Below, in pieces: positions 25,409 to 34,666 of a stretch of DNA of 64,000 nucleotides. The translations under genes and the position numbers were made by a program. Origin of the DNA: Streptomyces capitiformicae (lineage in GTDB: Bacteria > Actinomycetota > Actinomycetes > Streptomycetales > Streptomycetaceae); contig NZ_CP022161.1 of the NCBI RefSeq assembly GCF_002214185.1, positions 5,835,486 through 5,899,485 on the forward strand, read 5' to 3'. Below the pieces are notes generated by a model. The model was not told the DNA's origin, searched no databases, and was given only the letters and a program-made list of their open reading frames with translations. The first letter of the stretch is position 1, and each line of letters opens with the position of its first letter.

Positions 25409-26620
25409 TCACTGCTCGTCGTGCGTGTCCGCCGCCTCCACCTCTTCCCGCGTGACCCCGAGCAGATAGAGCACGGTGTCGAGAAAGGGGAAGTTCACCG
25501 CGGTGTGCGCGGCCTCCCGGACGACCGGCTTGGCGTTGAAGGCGACGCCCAGACCGGCCGCGTTCAGCATGTCGAGGTCGTTGGCGCCGTCGCCGATCGC
25601 CACGGTCTGCGCCAGCGGCACACCCGCCTCGGCGGCGAAGCGGCGCAGCAGCCGCGCCTTGCCCGCACGGTCCACGATCTCGCCGACGACCTTGCCCGTG
25701 AGCTTGCCGTCGACGATCTCCAGTGTGTTGGCCTGTGCGAAGTCCAGCCCCAGCCGCTCCTTGAGGTCGTCCGTGACCTGGGTGAAACCGCCCGAGACGA
25801 CACCCACTTGGAAGCCGAGCCGCTTCAGCGTACGGATCAGCGTGCGCGCCCCCGGAGTGAGCCGCACCTCACTGCGCACCTTGTCCACCACCGAGGCGTC
25901 GAGGCCCTCCAGCAGCGCCACGCGCGCGTGCAGGGACTGCTCGAAGTCCAGCTCCCCGCGCATCGCGGCGGCCGTCACCTCGGCGACCTCCTTCTCGCAC
26001 CCGGCGTGCGCGGCGAAGAGCTCGATCACCTCGTCCTGGATGAGCGTCGAGTCGACGTCCATGACCACCAGCCGCTGCGCCCGCCGGTGCAGCCCCGCCG
26101 CCACCACGGCCACGTCCACGCCCAGCGCCACCGACTCGGTCACCAGCGCGGTCCGCAGCGTTTCCGGCTCCGTACCGGACACGGCGAACTCCACCGCCGT
26201 CACCGGGTACTTCGCGAGCCGGAAGATACGGTCGATGTTGCCGCCTGTCGCGGTGATCCGCGCGGCGATCCGGGCCGTGGACTCGGCGGTCAGCGGGTGA
26301 CCGAGCACGGTGACGTGCGAGCGGCCGAGGCCGCGCGGCCGGTTGTCGCCCAGGCCGGAGATGATCTCCGCCTGCATCTTCATCGAGTCCGCCCAGCTGT
26401 GGACGGTCGCCCGCAGGTCGCCCTCCTGCCCGGCGGGCGGCGGGGTCACGAGCGCGCACAGCACCATTCGGCCACGGGTGACGACCTGCTCGATGTCGAC
26501 CACGTTGACGGAGTACGTGGCCAAGGTGTCGAACAGTCCGGCGGTGATGCCCGGCCGGTCCTTGCCGAAGATCTTGACGAGGAGAGTGGGCGTGTCAGAG
26601 GAGGTCTGCGAAGCGCTCAT
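25409..26620 (-). CDS. serB: Phosphoserine phosphatase SerB
   Basis: A 403-residue enzyme for the last step of serine synthesis. The N-terminal half contains two ACT-like regulatory domains (about 10-90 and 100-175). The C-terminal half is a HAD phosphatase with nucleophile Asp188 in MDVDSTLIQDE, then SGGFTQV and IGDGANDLDML. This fused ACT-ACT-HAD layout is usual in actinobacteria. It includes one CACGCGCGCGTG palindrome at 25919-25930. Confidence 0.95.
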   Translation of the reverse strand: MSASQTSSDTPTLLVKIFGKDRPGITAGLFDTLATYSVNVVDIEQVVTRGRMVLCALVTPPPAGQEGDLRATVHSWADSMKMQAEIISGLGDNRPRGLGRSHVTVLGHPLTAESTARIAARITATGGNIDRIFRLAKYPVTAVEFAVSGTEPETLRTALVTESVALGVDVAVVAAGLHRRAQRLVVMDVDSTLIQDEVIELFAAHAGCEKEVAEVTAAAMRGELDFEQSLHARVALLEGLDASVVDKVRSEVRLTPGARTLIRTLKRLGFQVGVVSGGFTQVTDDLKERLGLDFAQANTLEIVDGKLTGKVVGEIVDRAGKARLLRRFAAEAGVPLAQTVAIGDGANDLDMLNAAGLGVAFNAKPVVREAAHTAVNFPFLDTVLYLLGVTREEVEAADTHDEQ

Positions 26621-26769
26621 GATGCTCCCACCGTATCCGGCGCCTCATGCCTTTTGCCCCTGAGGTCCGCCCAGCGGACGGAGAACTCTGGGTTACCAGC
26701 GTCTGAAGCGCACCCGGACCACGCGCGACGCCCCGGAGCGCCTCCGGAAAACACACCTCTCCATGTGCC

Positions 26770-28698
26770 TCAACCCCTACGGGGCGGGGGCGGCGGAGAA
26801 GACGGCGGAGGCGTATCACCCGGCGGAGGCGTATCGCCCGGCGGTGGCGGTGGCGGTGGCGGTGGCGGCGCCGGCCAGGTACCCGACCCCGAGCCTGACC
26901 CTGATCCCGGCCGCTGCCCCGGCCGCCGAGGCGGCGGGAACGGCCTGTCCGCCGTGGGCACGCCGTACATGTCCGCAGGCCCCTGCTCCCCGGCCCGCCC
27001 GGCCGCCCCCCGTCCGTCCTCCCGCGGACCCCAGGATCCGCGAGACCCCCCGGGCCGCGGGGGCCCGCCATGCTCCCGCGACTCCCGAGGCCCCCGACTC
27101 TCCCCAGGCTTGCGCAACCCCTCCGGCAGCCGCAGATACGGATTCGTGTCCGGGTTCGGCGGCCGATAAGGCGTCCCCGGCGTATACGGCCCCGACCCGG
27201 AGCCCGCCGCATACGACTCCACGGCCCCCGCGGCCCCCGCGGCCCCCGTGTCCCCCCAGGCCAACGGCGCCGCCCGCCGCCCCGCCGCCCCCGTCGCGCA
27301 GGCCAGCAACGCCCCGGCGCCCCCCGCACCCGCACCCCACAACACACCCAGCACCAACGCCATCGCCGTCTGCCCGCGCAACTCGATGCCCGCGTCGAAC
27401 GCGTCGATGCCGAACACGGCCAGCGAGGCGTCCACCGACACCTCCGTCGCCAGGACAAGCACCGGCAGTGCCACCGCCGTGGCGACCCCGAGCCGAAGTG
27501 CGCAGCGCCCGGCGAACCCGAGCGCACCCCCGCCCCGTACATCCGCACCGCCCGCACCCCCCGCAGCGGCGGCAGCGGATTCCCGTACGAAAGGCGTACG
27601 CACGGCGGTCAACACCCCCGCGTACAACATCATCAGAGCGGCCGCGACCCCCAACAGCCAGACTCGGCCGTCGAGTTCGGCGAGACGGCCGAGGGTGACG
27701 GGCTCGTCGGCGTTGACGCGCAGCAGCTCGTCGAGGGGGTCGGGCAGCACGGAGGCGAGGGCGCCGGTGGCCTTGCCGTCCCAGGGGACGAACAGGCCGA
27801 TGGGGACGCCCAGCCAGACACCGTTGGGCGCTCCCAGCAGAGCCGCGCCCGCGATGCGCTTGGGGTGGGGGTCGCCGGACGCCGCGTAGGCCGCCGCCGC
27901 GAGCCCGGCCAGAACCGCCACCAACAGCACAGTGACCAGCGCGGACACGGCCGGCCGTACCACCCGGTGCACGGCTTCGAAACCGCGCGGCAGGGGAGTG
28001 CGGCGCGAGGCCAGCAGGGCGATGAGCAGCACGCCGACGCACCAGAGCAGGCCGCCGAGCAGAGTGGGCGCGGTGTCGACGGTGAAGCCCACCTCGGCGT
28101 TCGCGTCGGCGAGGTCTCCGAGCCGGTCCGGCAGCAGGCCGCCCCCGATGTCCCCGACATCGCCGAGCCCGGGGATCTCTATACCGCCCAGGTCCTCGCC
28201 CCCCGGCAGCTCATCGAGGCCCAGCTCGCTCCCGTCGAGGGTGATGACCGAGTGTCCGGCCCATGCCAGCCCGCCCATCAGCGCCACGAAGAGCCCGACC
28301 ACCATGCCCGCGCGCACAAGGAGTTCGGCCGAGGAGACGACAACTCCCGCTCCCCGCAGGGACCGCAGGAAGAACCACGACAACAGGAGCGCCCCCACCA
28401 GGCTCACACCCAGTGGCGTGATCTCGATGGCGGTCGTCGTCTGGGCCCCTTCCAGGCCAAAGACGGACACATCCCCGGACGGTGTCACCGACCCACCCGC
28501 CCCGAGGGCCACAACCGCCGCCGTCATGGGCCCCAGTTCGCCCGCCGAGTCGGCTTCCAGCAGATGCAGACCGAGCGCCGCCGTACCCGCCATCCCGATC
28601 AACGCCCAGCTCACGGCGGCGATCGCGGAGAACAGGACCTCCCCCCACGGCACGCTCCTGCCATGACCGATGCCATGGCCAACGTTCTGTTTGCTCAT
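26770..28698 (-). CDS. Streptophobe family membrane protein
   Basis: A 642-residue integral membrane protein with about ten to twelve hydrophobic helices between residues 20 and 500 (WGEVLFSAIAAVSWALIGMA, GALLLSWFFLRSL and others). This matches the actinobacterial family called 'streptophobe'. The last 150 residues form a polar, Gly/Pro/Arg-rich cytoplasmic tail that ends in runs of prolines (ten in a row). The ATG at 28698 starts MSKQNVGHG; 31 codons upstream in frame look non-coding. Function unknown; the divergent neighbour is an FHA-ABC transporter. Confidence 0.8.
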   Translation of the reverse strand: MSKQNVGHGIGHGRSVPWGEVLFSAIAAVSWALIGMAGTAALGLHLLEADSAGELGPMTAAVVALGAGGSVTPSGDVSVFGLEGAQTTTAIEITPLGVSLVGALLLSWFFLRSLRGAGVVVSSAELLVRAGMVVGLFVALMGGLAWAGHSVITLDGSELGLDELPGGEDLGGIEIPGLGDVGDIGGGLLPDRLGDLADANAEVGFTVDTAPTLLGGLLWCVGVLLIALLASRRTPLPRGFEAVHRVVRPAVSALVTVLLVAVLAGLAAAAYAASGDPHPKRIAGAALLGAPNGVWLGVPIGLFVPWDGKATGALASVLPDPLDELLRVNADEPVTLGRLAELDGRVWLLGVAAALMMLYAGVLTAVRTPFVRESAAAAAGGAGGADVRGGGALGFAGRCALRLGVATAVALPVLVLATEVSVDASLAVFGIDAFDAGIELRGQTAMALVLGVLWGAGAGGAGALLACATGAAGRRAAPLAWGDTGAAGAAGAVESYAAGSGSGPYTPGTPYRPPNPDTNPYLRLPEGLRKPGESRGPRESREHGGPPRPGGSRGSWGPREDGRGAAGRAGEQGPADMYGVPTADRPFPPPRRPGQRPGSGSGSGSGTWPAPPPPPPPPPPGDTPPPGDTPPPSSPPPPPRRG

Positions 28699-28927
28699 GG
28701 TCGGACCCCCCGATCCGCATCGCGGCGTTGCACCGCTGATGTCCCCCTCGCGTGGGATTACCACTCTCCGGTCCGGTTTCACCCCCGTCAACGGGACCGG
28801 GCAAAGCCCCCGTACGTACTCTTCACAAGGCCCGACTTTCGGTCAGGGGGCCGAGCCTGAAATAGTTCCCCCCGATGTTCGACATCCCTAGACTCCCTGT
28901 GATGGGGGTAATTCGGGGGACAACTCA

Positions 28928-31450
28928 GTGGGGCATGGAGTGCCGGAACTCGTACTGGAATTGAACGGACAAACCTGGACGCTCGATCCGTCCAGGGCAT
29001 ACACCCTCGGACGTGATCCGCAGGGGGACATCGTGTTCGACGACGCCAGGGTGTCCTGGCGTCACGCCACGATCAGCTTCAGCGGCCGTAGTTGGGTGAT
29101 CGAGGACCACGGCAGCACCAACGGCACCTTCGTGCAGGGCCAGCGGATCCACCAGTTGGAGATCGGCCCCGGCTCGGCCGTGCACCTCGGCAACGCGACC
29201 GACGGGCCGAGACTCAGCCTGTCCGGCGCCGCCGCGCAGCCGCAGCAGCAGCCGTACGCGGCCCAGGGCGCGAGCGCCGGATACGCCGCTCAACAGGCCC
29301 CGCAGCAGCAGGCGCCGCAGGCCGGCTGGCAACAACCGCAGCAGGCCCAAGTCCCGCATCAGCAGGGCTTCCCGCAGCAGGGCCCCGGTGGTGGCGCGGG
29401 GGCGCCGCCGGTCTACGGTGACCGCAGCCCGACCACATTCCACCAGCTGGCCCTCGGCCGCGTGATGCGCATCGGTCGTGCGCTGGAGAACGACCTGGTC
29501 GTCTCCGACCTCCAGGTCTCGCGCAACCACGCCGAGTTCCACGCGACGCCCGACGGGCGCTTCGAGATCCGCGACCTCGGCTCGCACAACGGCACGTTCG
29601 TCAACGGTATGCCGATCGCCAAGGGCGGCACGGCACTTCTCGGCCCGAACGACATCGTCGGCGTCGGCCACTCGACGTTCCGCATCGTCGGCGACCACCT
29701 CGAAGAGTTCGTCGACACCGGTGATGTCTCCTTCTCCGCACGCCACTTGACGGTCACCGTCGACGGCGGCAAGCAGATCCTGAAGGACGTCTCCTTCGGC
29801 GTCCCGGAGAAGTCGCTCATCGCGGTCATCGGCCCCTCCGGCTCCGGCAAGTCCACCCTGCTGAAGGCGCTCACGGGCTACCGCCCCGCCGACCAGGGCG
29901 ACGTCCTCTACGACAACCGGAACCTGTACAAGCAGTTCGCCGAGCTGCGGCAGCGCATCGGTCTGGTCCCGCAGGACGACATCCTCCACAAGGAGCTGTC
30001 GGTCAAGAAGGCCCTCACCTACGCGGCCAAGCTCCGCTTCCCCGCGGACACCACGGCCGCCGAGCGCGAGGCCCGGATCGACGAGGTGCTGCGCGAGCTC
30101 AAGCTCGACATCCACAAGGACAAGAAGGTCACCTCCCTGTCCGGCGGCCAGCGCAAGCGCGTCTCGGTCGCCCTGGAGCTGCTGACCAAGCCGTCGCTGA
30201 TCTTCCTGGACGAGCCGACCTCCGGTCTCGACCCGGGCATGGACCGCGACGTCATGCAGCTGCTGCGTGGCCTCGCCGACGACGGCCGTACGGTCCTGGT
30301 GGTCACCCACTCCGTGGCCGAGCTGGCCATCTGCGACAAGCTGCTGGTGATGGCGCCGGGCGGTTCGGTGGCGTATTTCGGTCCGCCCGAGGAGGCCCTG
30401 AACTTCTTCGGCTACGAGACCTGGGCCGACGTCTTCTCCGCCTTCGAGAACTACCGCGACTACGACTGGGCGGGCCGCTGGAAGGGCTCGCAGCACTACC
30501 AGATGTACGCCGCGGACATCGACGCCGTCGCCCCGCAGTCGGTGCACATGCCGCCGCCGCAGTCGATGCGCCCGCCGAAGCCGCAGAGCTGGGGCTCGCA
30601 GCTGATGACGCTGATCCGCCGCTATGTCGCGGTGATCGTCTCCGACAAGGGCTTCCTGGCGCTGACGGTGATCCTGCCGGCCGTGCTCGGCGCGGTCAGC
30701 CTGCTCATCGACCCGGAAAAGGACCTGCTGGTCAGGAAGTTGAATCCGGCGACGGGCATGCCCATCCCGAACGGCACGGCCACCACGGTGCTGCTGATCC
30801 TCGCGGTCGGCGCCTGCTTCGCCGGTGCCGCCAACTCCGTCCGTGAGCTGATCAAGGAACGGGTGATCTACGAGCGGGAGCGGGCGACCGGCCTGTCGCG
30901 CTCGGCGTACCTGATGTCCAAGGTCATCGTCCTCGGCGCGGTCACCGTGTTCCAGGGCGCCATGGTCGGCGCGATCGGCTTCTCCAGCCGGACCATCCCG
31001 GACGAGGCCCTGATCTTCGGCGACGGCAAGTTCGCCGTCATGCTCGAACTCTCCATTCCGATCATGGGTCTCGGCTTCACCTCGATGATGTTCGGCCTGG
31101 TCATCTCCTCGCTGGTGAAGACCGCCGAGAAGACCATGCCGCTGCTGGTGATGTTCTCGATCATCCAGGTCGTGTTCACCGGCTGCCTGTTCGCCCTGTA
31201 CGGCAGCCCCGGCGTCAACGAGTTCTCGTACCTGATGCCGTCGCGCTGGGCGGTCGCCGCCGCGGGCGCCACGCTGGACTTCAACAACATCAGCCCGCCG
31301 AAGGAGAAGGGCGACACCGACCCGCTGTGGGACCACACGGTCGGCGCCTACAGCCTCGACATGATCGCCCTCATCGTGATCGGCGTGATCTGCGGTGTCC
31401 TCGTGGCCCGCTTCCTGCGCCGCCACGAGCCGGAGGTCATGCGGAAGTAG
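28928..31450 (+). CDS. FHA-domain ABC transporter (fused ATPase and permease)
   Basis: An 840-residue protein. Domain order: FHA domain (about 20-85, with GRDPQGDIVF and the STNGTF loop), a Gln/Ala/Pro-rich linker (about 100-160), a second FHA (about 175-245, GRALENDLVV, SHNGTFVNG), an ABC ATPase (Walker A GPSGSGKST near 301, signature LSGGQRKRV, Walker B LIFLDEPTSG) and an ABC-2 permease with six helices. FHA domains bind phosphothreonine, so the transporter is probably controlled by Ser/Thr kinases. Start GTG at 28928; a second in-frame GTG lies four codons later. Confidence 0.92.
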   Translation: MGHGVPELVLELNGQTWTLDPSRAYTLGRDPQGDIVFDDARVSWRHATISFSGRSWVIEDHGSTNGTFVQGQRIHQLEIGPGSAVHLGNATDGPRLSLSGAAAQPQQQPYAAQGASAGYAAQQAPQQQAPQAGWQQPQQAQVPHQQGFPQQGPGGGAGAPPVYGDRSPTTFHQLALGRVMRIGRALENDLVVSDLQVSRNHAEFHATPDGRFEIRDLGSHNGTFVNGMPIAKGGTALLGPNDIVGVGHSTFRIVGDHLEEFVDTGDVSFSARHLTVTVDGGKQILKDVSFGVPEKSLIAVIGPSGSGKSTLLKALTGYRPADQGDVLYDNRNLYKQFAELRQRIGLVPQDDILHKELSVKKALTYAAKLRFPADTTAAEREARIDEVLRELKLDIHKDKKVTSLSGGQRKRVSVALELLTKPSLIFLDEPTSGLDPGMDRDVMQLLRGLADDGRTVLVVTHSVAELAICDKLLVMAPGGSVAYFGPPEEALNFFGYETWADVFSAFENYRDYDWAGRWKGSQHYQMYAADIDAVAPQSVHMPPPQSMRPPKPQSWGSQLMTLIRRYVAVIVSDKGFLALTVILPAVLGAVSLLIDPEKDLLVRKLNPATGMPIPNGTATTVLLILAVGACFAGAANSVRELIKERVIYERERATGLSRSAYLMSKVIVLGAVTVFQGAMVGAIGFSSRTIPDEALIFGDGKFAVMLELSIPIMGLGFTSMMFGLVISSLVKTAEKTMPLLVMFSIIQVVFTGCLFALYGSPGVNEFSYLMPSRWAVAAAGATLDFNNISPPKEKGDTDPLWDHTVGAYSLDMIALIVIGVICGVLVARFLRRHEPEVMRK

Positions 31451-31470
31451 TCCCACGGGCTCTGACATGC

Positions 31471-31504
31471 GAAGGGCGGCACCCGCATCGGGTGCCGCCC
31501 TTTC
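31471..31504. terminator. Bidirectional terminator between FHA-ABC and SLT genes
   Basis: A perfect stem GAAGGGCGGCACCCG / CGGGTGCCGCCCTTTC with a 3-base loop, between two convergent genes. Confidence 0.85.
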
Positions 31505-31544
31505 GCGTCTCTAGCGGATGGCGTCTCAGAGGTCCGCGCAGGCC

Positions 31545-32240
31545 TCAGTACGCGCTGTTGACGTTGTCGATCGAGCCGTAGCGGTCGGCGGCGTAGTTCG
31601 CGGCGGCCGTGAGGTTGGCGACCGGGTCGTACTGACTCCAGGCCGTGCCCGGGACGTGGTACGCGTCGAAGGTCGGCTTGATGACCTGGAGCAGACCGAT
31701 CGACGGGACGCCGTTCTTGGCGTTGATGTCCCAGTTGTTGATCGCGTTCGGGTTGCCCGAGGACTCCCGCATGATGTTCTTGTGCAGGCCGTTGTAGGTG
31801 CCCGGAATCTTGTGCTTCTTCATGATGTCGAGCGCCTCGCGGATCCAGCCGTCGAGGTTGTTCGGGTACGTCTTCGCGGCGGCGGCCTTGGCCTTCTTGG
31901 CCGCCTCGGCCTTCTTGGCGATCTTGGCGCGCTCCGCGGCCCGGCTCGCGGCCTCCTTCTTCGCGCGCTCCTGCTCGGCCTTCTTCTTCGCCGCGGCCTC
32001 GGCGGCCTTCCGCTTGGCGTCGGTCACCTGGTCGGCGACGCTCGCCGTCACGACCTGCGCGGAATCCTGGCTGAACGCCACCGGCGCCGCGGACACCGTC
32101 TTCGTGGCGCTCTGAGCCTCGGCCGGCACCAGCGAGAACGAGAGGGCGGCGGCGCCGATGGCGGCCACTCCGGCGAACGAGAGCTTGTGGGTCTTGGTGA
32201 GCGCGAGACTGAGACGGCGGGTGCTGGCGTTCTTGGGCAT
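31545..32240 (-). CDS. Secreted lytic transglycosylase (SLT domain)
   Basis: A 231-residue secreted protein. The signal sequence (FAGVAAIGAAALSFSLV, cleavage near AEA at residue 42) is followed by a Lys/Ala/Glu-rich coiled coil (about 75-125). The C-terminal SLT domain has the catalytic Glu in NIMRESSGNPNAINNWD and GVPSIGLLQVIKPTF. Such enzymes cut peptidoglycan during growth or sporulation. A 17-bp-spaced promoter lies about 105 nt upstream, leaving a long leader. Confidence 0.9.
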   Translation of the reverse strand: MPKNASTRRLSLALTKTHKLSFAGVAAIGAAALSFSLVPAEAQSATKTVSAAPVAFSQDSAQVVTASVADQVTDAKRKAAEAAAKKKAEQERAKKEAASRAAERAKIAKKAEAAKKAKAAAAKTYPNNLDGWIREALDIMKKHKIPGTYNGLHKNIMRESSGNPNAINNWDINAKNGVPSIGLLQVIKPTFDAYHVPGTAWSQYDPVANLTAAANYAADRYGSIDNVNSAY

Positions 32241-32352
32241 AAGTGATGGACCTCTTCGAATAGCGCGGAGGTCGCTCTGGTGCCGGGTGGGGACACTGCT
32301 CTTCCAGCACAAACGCCGCGGGGGAACCCACGGCGCCGAGCGACGACAGCCA

Positions 32353-32381
32353 TTCTTAGCGGCCGCAAAATTCCGTGGCAA
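32353..32381 (-). promoter_or_regulatory. Vegetative-type promoter of the transglycosylase gene
   Basis: On the minus strand TTGCCA (32381-32376) and TAAGAA (32358-32353) are separated by 17 bases, a good match to the main sigma factor consensus. The transcript would have a leader of about 105 nt with GC-rich stems. I looked for a c-di-AMP (ydaO) riboswitch there and found no convincing core. Confidence 0.5.
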
Positions 32382-32537
32382 AGGTGTGACGTACTATCCC
32401 GGATAGTTGAGGCGTAAGCGGCAAAATAGGACAGATCAGCCCGTCTTTCCCGCTCAAACCGCCCTTATCTCTCTCCTAAAGGGCTTCGTACGTGATGTGC
32501 GCCCTATGGGAGGGCTCACATCGGCCGCACGGCGAGC

Positions 32538-33725
32538 TCACGGGCAGTTGCTGTCGCAATGCTCTGTGTGGGGCACCTCCGCCGGGAGAATGAGGTGCAC
32601 ATCCCCGAACTCGTGCCACAGGTAGAGCCCCGCGATCGCCTCGTCGTACGCGCGGTCGATCGCCGCCCGCCCCGCGATCGCCTCCAGCATCAGCAGATGC
32701 GAGGCCTCCGGCTCGTGCAGCCCGGTCACCAGCCCGTCGACCACCCGCACCCCGCGCTCCGGCGTGACCACCAGATCGGTCCACCCCGCACGGGCCCGTA
32801 CGACGCCGTCGGGCCCACCGGCGGACTCCACGGCCCGCACCGCCGTCGTACCCACCGCTATGACCCGCCCGCCCGTCTCCCGCCACCGCCCTTCCAAGGA
32901 AGCGCTTCGCGCCCTTTGCTGGCCCGCCCTCGTCGCGTTGATCAGCCGCGCCGAAGCCTCCGGCACCACGAACCGCTCCGGATACGGCGGCTCGTGCACC
33001 TCCGCCGACGCGACCCCGGTGTGCAGCGTGACCGGCGCGAACCGCACACCCCGGCTCACCAGCTCCGCCACCAGCCGCGCCGTGAACGGCCGCGCGGCAC
33101 TCGGCATCTCCGCACTCCCCGCACCGTCGTCCGACGGCAGCGCGAACACCGTCTGATACACGGACAGCGGCTGATCCCGCGCCGTATAGGAGTAACGGAT
33201 GGGCCGCCCGTGCTCCCGGAGCATCCCGGCGACAGCCGACGAGGACACACGCGCCCACCACAGCCGCCCGCCCCGCTCGCTCAGCGGCTCCTCCAGAACC
33301 AGCCGCACGCCACCCGGCAGCCGCACCTCTGCCCCCGCGGGCCCTCCCGCCCGTCTCCCGCCACCACCCTTCCAACGAGTGCTTCGCGCACTGCTCCATA
33401 TAAGCGCGCGTGTGGTGCCCCTCCCATCCGGATCCCGCAGCTCGACCGCCCACCGCCCGTCATCGCCCCGCGTGGAGAAATGCACCACCACACGCGCGTG
33501 CCCGATCGCCCCGTCCACCGCAGCCGCCAGCGTCGGCGAGGTGTTGACGACGAGCAGGTCACCCGCCCGCAACAGCCTCGGCAACTCCGCGAACGCGTGG
33601 TGCGACACCTCCGTACCGCGCGAAACCAGCAGCCGTACGGAATCCCGCTCCAACCCGGGCCCGCGCTGCTCAGCGGGCACGCGCGCGTGCAACTCCTCCG
33701 GAACCCGCACCGTCGCCGTCGTCAT
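32538..33725 (-). CDS. queA: S-adenosylmethionine:tRNA ribosyltransferase-isomerase (QueA-like)
   Basis: A 395-residue QueA-family protein. The family blocks are visible: GDLLVVNTSPTLAA, then PIRYSY, VYQTVFA and SAARPFTARLV, then RVIAVGTTAVRAVES. QueA transfers the ribosyl part of SAM to queuosine precursors in tRNA. The protein is long because two extra segments of about 15-25 residues occur near residues 113-130 and 272-288; both come from copies of one 44-45 bp repeat. The start overlaps the SDR stop (ATGA). The C-terminus is Cys-containing (HCDSNCP). Confidence 0.85.
   Translation of the reverse strand: MTTATVRVPEELHARVPAEQRGPGLERDSVRLLVSRGTEVSHHAFAELPRLLRAGDLLVVNTSPTLAAAVDGAIGHARVVVHFSTRGDDGRWAVELRDPDGRGTTRALIWSSARSTRWKGGGGRRAGGPAGAEVRLPGGVRLVLEEPLSERGGRLWWARVSSSAVAGMLREHGRPIRYSYTARDQPLSVYQTVFALPSDDGAGSAEMPSAARPFTARLVAELVSRGVRFAPVTLHTGVASAEVHEPPYPERFVVPEASARLINATRAGQQRARSASLEGRWRETGGRVIAVGTTAVRAVESAGGPDGVVRARAGWTDLVVTPERGVRVVDGLVTGLHEPEASHLLMLEAIAGRAAIDRAYDEAIAGLYLWHEFGDVHLILPAEVPHTEHCDSNCP
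32868..32912 (-). repeat. Intragenic repeat in queA, copy A
   Basis: A 45-bp segment almost identical to 33346-33389, with a 1-bp length difference. It encodes ARSASLEGRWRETGG here. It sits where QueA proteins normally have no residues, next to the conserved GGRVIAVGTTAVRAVES block. Confidence 0.7.
33346..33389 (-). repeat. Intragenic repeat in queA, copy B
   Basis: The second copy of the 44-45 bp segment. The single-base length difference makes it read mainly in another frame, giving ARSTRWKGGGGRRAG. The gene stays open in both cases. Confidence 0.7.
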
Positions 33726-34417
33726 CGCGCCTCCAGCAGCGACGGCGCCCCGTAACGGCCACTGGCCGGCCGCCCCTCGATCAGCCGCAGAAAGGCCGGG
33801 ACCACACTCTCCGGGCTCGGCCGCGGATCGTCGTCCTCCGGTACGGCCGCCGCGTACAGGTCCGTGCCCATGTCACCGGGGTCGACCGCCCACACCCTGA
33901 GCCCCGGCTCCTCCTCGGCCAGCACCGCCGACAGCTGGTCGAGCGCCGCCTTCGAGGCCCCGTAACCACCCCAGGTCTCGTACGCCTCGGCCCCCGCGTC
34001 CGAACTGACGTCGAGCACCGCTCCCGCCCCCGAGGCCCGCAACAGCGGCAGCGCCTCCTGGATCAGCCCCAGCGCCGCGACCACATTGACCTCCAGGGCC
34101 CGCCGCAGCCCGTCCAGCGCCAGCCCCTCCAGCCGTACGAGCGGCTCGGCGCCCAGCGCGCTCGCGTTGTTCACCAGGAGGTCCACCCCGCCCAGCGCCC
34201 GGGCCGCCGCCACCAGCTCGGCCCGGTGCCCCGCGTCCGTGACGTCCCCCGGCACCGCCTCGACGCGCGTCCCGCACGCCGAGAGCTCCTTCGCCGTCTC
34301 CTTCAGGACCTCCGCGGTTCGGGCGTCGAGCACCAGGTCCCACCCTCGCTCGGCGAGAGCCGCGCCGAGCGCCCGCCCCAGTCCTTTCGACGCCCCCGTG
34401 ATGATCGCTACCGGCAT
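33722..34417 (-). CDS. SDR-family oxidoreductase
   Basis: A 231-residue short-chain dehydrogenase: cofactor motif TGASKGLG near residue 8, NNAS near 83, and the catalytic Ser-Tyr-Lys in VSSDAGAEAYETWGGYGASKAALD. Substrate unknown. I chose the ATG at 34417 (MPVAIITGASKG); a start 17 codons upstream adds only polar residues. It is translationally coupled to queA downstream, an arrangement that seems conserved in Streptomyces. Confidence 0.87.
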   Translation of the reverse strand: MPVAIITGASKGLGRALGAALAERGWDLVLDARTAEVLKETAKELSACGTRVEAVPGDVTDAGHRAELVAAARALGGVDLLVNNASALGAEPLVRLEGLALDGLRRALEVNVVAALGLIQEALPLLRASGAGAVLDVSSDAGAEAYETWGGYGASKAALDQLSAVLAEEEPGLRVWAVDPGDMGTDLYAAAVPEDDDPRPSPESVVPAFLRLIEGRPASGRYGAPSLLEAR

Positions 34418-34530
34418 GACATCCGTCCCCTCGTCCTCGGCCGCCGACTCCATCGGCGGTGACCACAACGTAGGAACGGCACCGCCCCCGCCGCCTCGTA
34501 CGCGGGCCGCAAAGCGCCGGGGCCCTTTGC

Positions 34531-34599
34531 CCTAGGTCACCGGACGGGCCGCCGGTCCTAGGTCTGGCCCAGGCCTGTCCTAGGTCTCGGACCTACGTC
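34531..34599. promoter_or_regulatory. CCTAGGTC repeats upstream of two-component system
   Basis: The palindrome-containing octamer CCTAGGTC occurs at 34531, 34557 and 34579, with a degenerate CCTACGTC at 34592. All lie in the 249-bp gap between the SDR gene and the divergent sensor kinase, with spacings of 26, 22 and 13 bp. They are good candidates for an operator, perhaps for the adjacent response regulator. Confidence 0.45.
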
Positions 34600-34666
34600 C
34601 CAGGACCCGGCCAAGGCCGTCAGCGGCCCGATCCGCGTTGTCGGACCCCGCCGGTACGGTGAGGTC

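Noticed and set aside
27070..28860. 596-codon frame opposite the streptophobe gene
   Set aside because: Polar Arg/Gln-rich shadow of a hydrophobic membrane protein gene.
28925..31468. 847-codon open frame opposite the FHA-ABC gene
   Set aside because: Antisense of a gene with complete FHA, ATPase and permease domains; composition is a GC-skew artefact.
32241..32350. c-di-AMP (ydaO) riboswitch before the transglycosylase gene
   Set aside because: Such leaders precede some Streptomyces cell-wall hydrolase genes, but the conserved core is not visible; only ordinary GC-rich stems are seen.
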